This document shows, one piece after another, positions 42,229-44,902 of a stretch of 44,902 bases of DNA (position 1 is the stretch's first letter; every line of letters begins with the position of its first letter). The DNA comes from Alphaproteobacteria bacterium UBA7314. GTDB lineage: Bacteria > Pseudomonadota > Alphaproteobacteria > MPNO01 > UBA830. The notes below the pieces were generated by a model. The model ran no database searches and was not told where the DNA came from. It saw only the letters and a list, made by a program, of their open reading frames with translations. Location of the stretch: positions 12,539 through 57,440 of the forward strand of contig DKQG01000057.1 of the NCBI GenBank assembly GCA_002471575.1, in the 5' to 3' direction. Position numbers and translations under genes: made by a program.

Positions 42229-43390
42229 GGCGCAGCTCCACCTGCATCACGTCAGTGCGACCGCTGCGAAACGCCCCTGAACACGAAGCTAAATAAAACC
42301 GCCAAAGTCGGATAAACCCGTCGTCAAAGCCCAGGTCCCGCACCTGTTGCCGTTTGCGCCCGAATGTCGCGAGCCAACGATCAAGCGTTTCGGCGTAATC
42401 TCTCCCGAATTTATAGGTATCGGCGATCCGAAATCCGGCGCGCGACGCCTCTTCTCTAAAGCGCCTCTCGCTGGGCAAAAGCCCGCCTGGAAAAATGCAG
42501 TCTCGGATCGCATCGCCGCCACGTCGATAGTCTTCGAAATAATCGTCGTCGATAGTAATTGTCTGGATCACGGCTGTACCGCCGATGTCGAGCTGCGCTT
42601 TCAGCTGGTCGAAGTAGGTTTTCCAATAACGTTCCCCAACGGCCTCGAACATCTCGATCGACACTATCGATCCGAACTTCCCGCGCGGTTCACGGTAATC
42701 CTCGAGCCGGATGTCTACCTGTGCGCCGGCCGTCTTCAACCGTTTCCGGGCGTATTCCGCCTGCGCCGCGGAAATCGTCAGCCCGGTAACGCGATAGTCA
42801 CGGGCAGAGATGGCGCGGTCGGCAAAACCGCCCCAGCCGCAACCGATTTCCAGAACGTCTTCCGAGCGACCATTGAGACGGTCAAGAATGCGGTCGTACT
42901 TTGCCAGCTGGCCCTGCTCTGTAGATTGCCCAGGCTGTGAAAAGACAGCCGATGAATAGGTCATCGTGGGGTCCAGCCACAGCGCATAGAAATCGTTGCC
43001 GAGATCATAGTGAGCATGAATGTTCGTTCTGGCGCGTCGGCGGGTATTTGGTCGCAATTGCCCGGCGAGCCAAATAAACGACCGTTTCAGCTGATTGCCG
43101 GAAACCAGGCTGCCGAGGGCATCATCGTTCCTGAACGCGAAATCGACCAGTGCGCCGATATCGTCACTGTCCCATTTTCCAACCTGGTAATCGCGCGCAA
43201 ACGCCGTGTCGCCGCCGATCGCCATGTTCCACAACACGTCGGGGGCATGAATGCAGAGATGCGCAGCAGGCCCGGGGGCGCGCCCCACAAAGTCGTAGCT
43301 TCGCCCGTTATGGAGTTCAATCCGAATGGATCCGAATTCGATTGCTTCCAGGGTTTTCAGGACTGTTTCGTCGGTTTTCTTGTAAAGCAT
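42221..43390 (-). CDS. Cyclopropane-fatty-acyl-phospholipid synthase-like methyltransferase
   Basis: A 389-residue SAM-dependent enzyme that transfers a methyl or methylene group to the double bond of phospholipid acyl chains at the inner membrane. The lipid-binding N-terminal region is followed by AHYDLGNDFYALWLDPTMTY (126-145), the family signature. SAM motif I VLEIGCGWGGFA lies at 179-190, and SIVSIEMFEAVGERYW with the bicarbonate-site Glu follows. ATG 43390 is preferred (GAGG upstream) over the frame start at 43426. The product could be a cyclopropane, a methyl-branched or a furan-precursor fatty acid, as in Rhodobacter relatives; sequence alone does not decide. Confidence 0.9.
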   Translation of the reverse strand: MLYKKTDETVLKTLEAIEFGSIRIELHNGRSYDFVGRAPGPAAHLCIHAPDVLWNMAIGGDTAFARDYQVGKWDSDDIGALVDFAFRNDDALGSLVSGNQLKRSFIWLAGQLRPNTRRRARTNIHAHYDLGNDFYALWLDPTMTYSSAVFSQPGQSTEQGQLAKYDRILDRLNGRSEDVLEIGCGWGGFADRAISARDYRVTGLTISAAQAEYARKRLKTAGAQVDIRLEDYREPRGKFGSIVSIEMFEAVGERYWKTYFDQLKAQLDIGGTAVIQTITIDDDYFEDYRRGGDAIRDCIFPGGLLPSERRFREEASRAGFRIADTYKFGRDYAETLDRWLATFGRKRQQVRDLGFDDGFIRLWRFYLASCSGAFRSGRTDVMQVELRHA

Positions 43391-43473
43391 GTCGCTACGC
43401 CTCGTCTTTGTGCCCCAGACGCGCATCGGTTTGCGTGCCTATCAGACACCGGTACGCCGAAAGAATGGTGTCG

Positions 43474-43527
43474 GATTATGTTCCTTGAAGGTTAGTATCA
43501 GATTATGTTTTTTGGAAGTTATTTGAC
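43474..43527. repeat. Imperfect 27-base tandem repeat upstream of the cfa-like gene
   Basis: Two copies begin GATTATGTT (43474 and 43501) and match at 17 of their first 21 bases; the last six bases have diverged. They lie in the 159-base gap between the FAD oxidoreductase and the cfa-like gene. Confidence 0.5.
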
Positions 43528-43549
43528 CGTCGATAGGCGGCGCAAGGCG

Positions 43550-44824
43550 CTAGACGGCCCAATCGGGCGAAGCCCCTAGCCCCGATGCAACACGCACCGC
43601 GCTCCAAAGACCGTCTTCATGGAAACCGTTGCGCTGCCAGGCGCCGCAGAACCAAGTGTTCCGGCCACCCTGAATATCTTGGATCCTCTCCTGCACGGCC
43701 ACGGCAGCACTGTCGAATACCGGATGTTCAAATTCGAACGTGTCGTAAACCAATCCGGGGTTCAGCGGCCGCACGGGATTGAGCGTCTCGATCAGCGGAA
43801 ACCCCCGGTCGAGGGATTGCAGCCGGTTCATCCAGTAATTCATCGTAATGTCGGGCGCAGCCCGGTCATGGTGTTCCATAAGGTAGGTCCAGCTGGACCA
43901 TGCCGCACGTCGCCGGGGCATGAGGGACGTGTCGCCATGCAGGACCGTGCGGTTTCTTTGGAAGCCGAAAGCTGAGAGAATATCCCGCTCCGCCTTAGTC
44001 GGATTTTCGAGAAGTGCAAGCGCTTGGTCGGCGTGACACGCTAGGACCACTTGATCAAAGGCGTAGCGCGCGCCGTCTTCCGCGGTGACAAAACAGTTGC
44101 CTCCGGCCGCCCTATCGGACCGTTCGACCCGCGCCGCGCCCGACCGCACAATTCGGCCCGAGAAAGCCCCGGTCAGTCGGCGAACATATTCGTGTGATCC
44201 GCCCGTGATCGTGTACCATTGCGGCTGGTCGTTCAGGCTAAGCAGTCCGTGATTTTTGAAGAACCGGACAAAGGTAGCTGCAGGAAATGCCAGCATTTTT
44301 TCCGGCGGGCAGCTCCATATCGCACTGCCCATCGGCATCAGGAAAAAGCGCCGGAACCAGTCGCCCATCTTCAGCTCATCCAGGCATTGCCCAAGCGTGA
44401 CGTCGGTACCGCGGTCGAGATACCCCGGCGCCTCGCGAAAGAATTTCAGGACGTCACCCATCATCCGCCAATAGGTCGGGCGCAGGACATTTCGTTTCTG
44501 GGCGAAGATATTCCACGGCTTCGGCGTACCGTATTCGAGCCAGCCATCATCCACAGTGAGGCCGAACGACATGTCAGACTTCTGAACCGGTACTCCCAGC
44601 TCGGCGAACAGTTGCGCCAGCAGCGGATAGTTCCGGTAGTTGAACACGATAAAGCCGGTATCGACCGGGATATCGGCATTCGCACCGTCTGGGCGGACCG
44701 TCACCGTGCGAGTATGGCCACCTAGGTAATCGTTCTTTTCGAAAAGCGTGACGTGGTGGACCCGGTCGAGGAGATAGGCGGCGGCCAAACCAGAAATACC
44801 GCTGCCGATGACGGCTATTTTCAT
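43550..44824 (-). CDS. FAD-dependent amine-oxidase-like oxidoreductase
   Basis: A 424-residue flavoprotein with the dinucleotide-binding GSGISG (7-12) in MKIAVIGSGISGLAAAYLLD, followed by FEKNDYLGGHTRTVTV, the FAD ribose and GG-doublet region of the amine oxidase/phytoene desaturase superfamily. The C-terminal FAD motif is near NTWFCGAWQRNGFHEDG. This subgroup is regularly linked to cyclopropane-fatty-acid-synthase-like genes, and in Rhodobacter relatives to acyl-chain desaturation under singlet-oxygen stress (recalled, not verified here). It heads the operon as seen in the window. The DUF1365 gene often found between it and the cfa-like gene is absent. Confidence 0.88.
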   Translation of the reverse strand: MKIAVIGSGISGLAAAYLLDRVHHVTLFEKNDYLGGHTRTVTVRPDGANADIPVDTGFIVFNYRNYPLLAQLFAELGVPVQKSDMSFGLTVDDGWLEYGTPKPWNIFAQKRNVLRPTYWRMMGDVLKFFREAPGYLDRGTDVTLGQCLDELKMGDWFRRFFLMPMGSAIWSCPPEKMLAFPAATFVRFFKNHGLLSLNDQPQWYTITGGSHEYVRRLTGAFSGRIVRSGAARVERSDRAAGGNCFVTAEDGARYAFDQVVLACHADQALALLENPTKAERDILSAFGFQRNRTVLHGDTSLMPRRRAAWSSWTYLMEHHDRAAPDITMNYWMNRLQSLDRGFPLIETLNPVRPLNPGLVYDTFEFEHPVFDSAAVAVQERIQDIQGGRNTWFCGAWQRNGFHEDGLWSAVRVASGLGASPDWAV

Positions 44825-44833
44825 TCGAATTCT

Positions 44834-44902
44834 CTAGTGAATTGACGGATATACGCCGCCATGACCGGTATTGGATTTCTCGATCATACACTTTGGCCGC
44901 CG
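44834..44902 (-). CDS. Possible C-terminus of an upstream gene (partial)
   Basis: From the window edge one minus-strand frame reads RRPKCMIEKSNTGHGGVYPS and ends in TAG at 44836-44834, nine bases before the FAD oxidoreductase ATG. The tight spacing suggests an operon neighbour, but 22 codons are too few to identify it, and another frame is also open here. Confidence 0.25.
   Translation of the reverse strand, partial: RRPKCMIEKSNTGHGGVYPSIH

Noticed and set aside
44574..44891. 105-codon minus-strand frame overlapping the FAD oxidoreductase start
   Set aside because: Mostly a shadow of the oxidoreductase gene in another frame, with frame-shifted Arg-rich sequence.

Overview
The window looks like chromosomal DNA of a GC-rich, Gram-negative alphaproteobacterium, most likely related to the Rhodospirillales. 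This is inferred from gene content and order: aminotransferase-ftsK-lolA-xth, DUF3576-leuS-lptE-holA with overlapping ends, a general porin, outer-membrane lipoprotein genes and a YejABEF-type peptide importer. No plasmid, phage or transposase gene was seen. No tRNA, rRNA or CRISPR array was recognised.

Layout. 1-5.8 kb (+): end of a DapC-like aminotransferase, ftsK, lolA, a class I glutamine amidotransferase and xth. 5.9-8.2 kb (+): a P1B-type copper ATPase. 8.2-12.2 kb (-): a three-gene run coding for a very unusual ABC exporter-like protein, a stand-alone cyclic-nucleotide-binding domain and a methyltransferase, followed by a broken small gene. 12.4-19.1 kb (+): a tightly packed glycan cluster with two MurG-like and two GT4 glycosyltransferases, a histidine phosphatase, a polysaccharide deacetylase-like protein and a small membrane protein. 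It runs without a gap into yejF-A-B-E (19.1-25.1 kb). 25.4-30.0 kb: a visibly AT-richer accessory block with an OmpW-like porin, an HD-GAF protein, an unknown protein, a methyltransferase and a metallo-beta-lactamase-fold hydrolase. 30.3-33.7 kb: an SDR protein lacking its catalytic residues, an orphan OmpR-type response regulator, an L,D-transpeptidase-family protein and YggS. 33.9-35.1 kb (-): a porin with a clear terminator and an elaborate upstream region. 35.5-40.4 kb (+): DUF3576 lipoprotein, leuS, lptE, holA. 40.4-44.8 kb (-): an operon for fatty-acyl modification (FAD oxidoreductase, cyclopropane-fatty-acid-synthase-like methyltransferase, chalcone-isomerase-like protein, MFS transporter).

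How it fits together. The flanks are housekeeping (cell division, lipoprotein and LPS transport, DNA repair, translation, replication). The 5.9-31 kb interior looks like accessory material placed between them. The strongest candidates for an undescribed system are (a) the 8.5-19 kb stretch, where a degenerate, enlarged ABC protein paired with a cyclic-nucleotide sensor lies divergent from a complete-looking glycan assembly cluster, and (b) the AT-rich OmpW/HD-GAF/MBL block, which could be a nucleotide-signalling module. Both functional readings are inferences from domain content.
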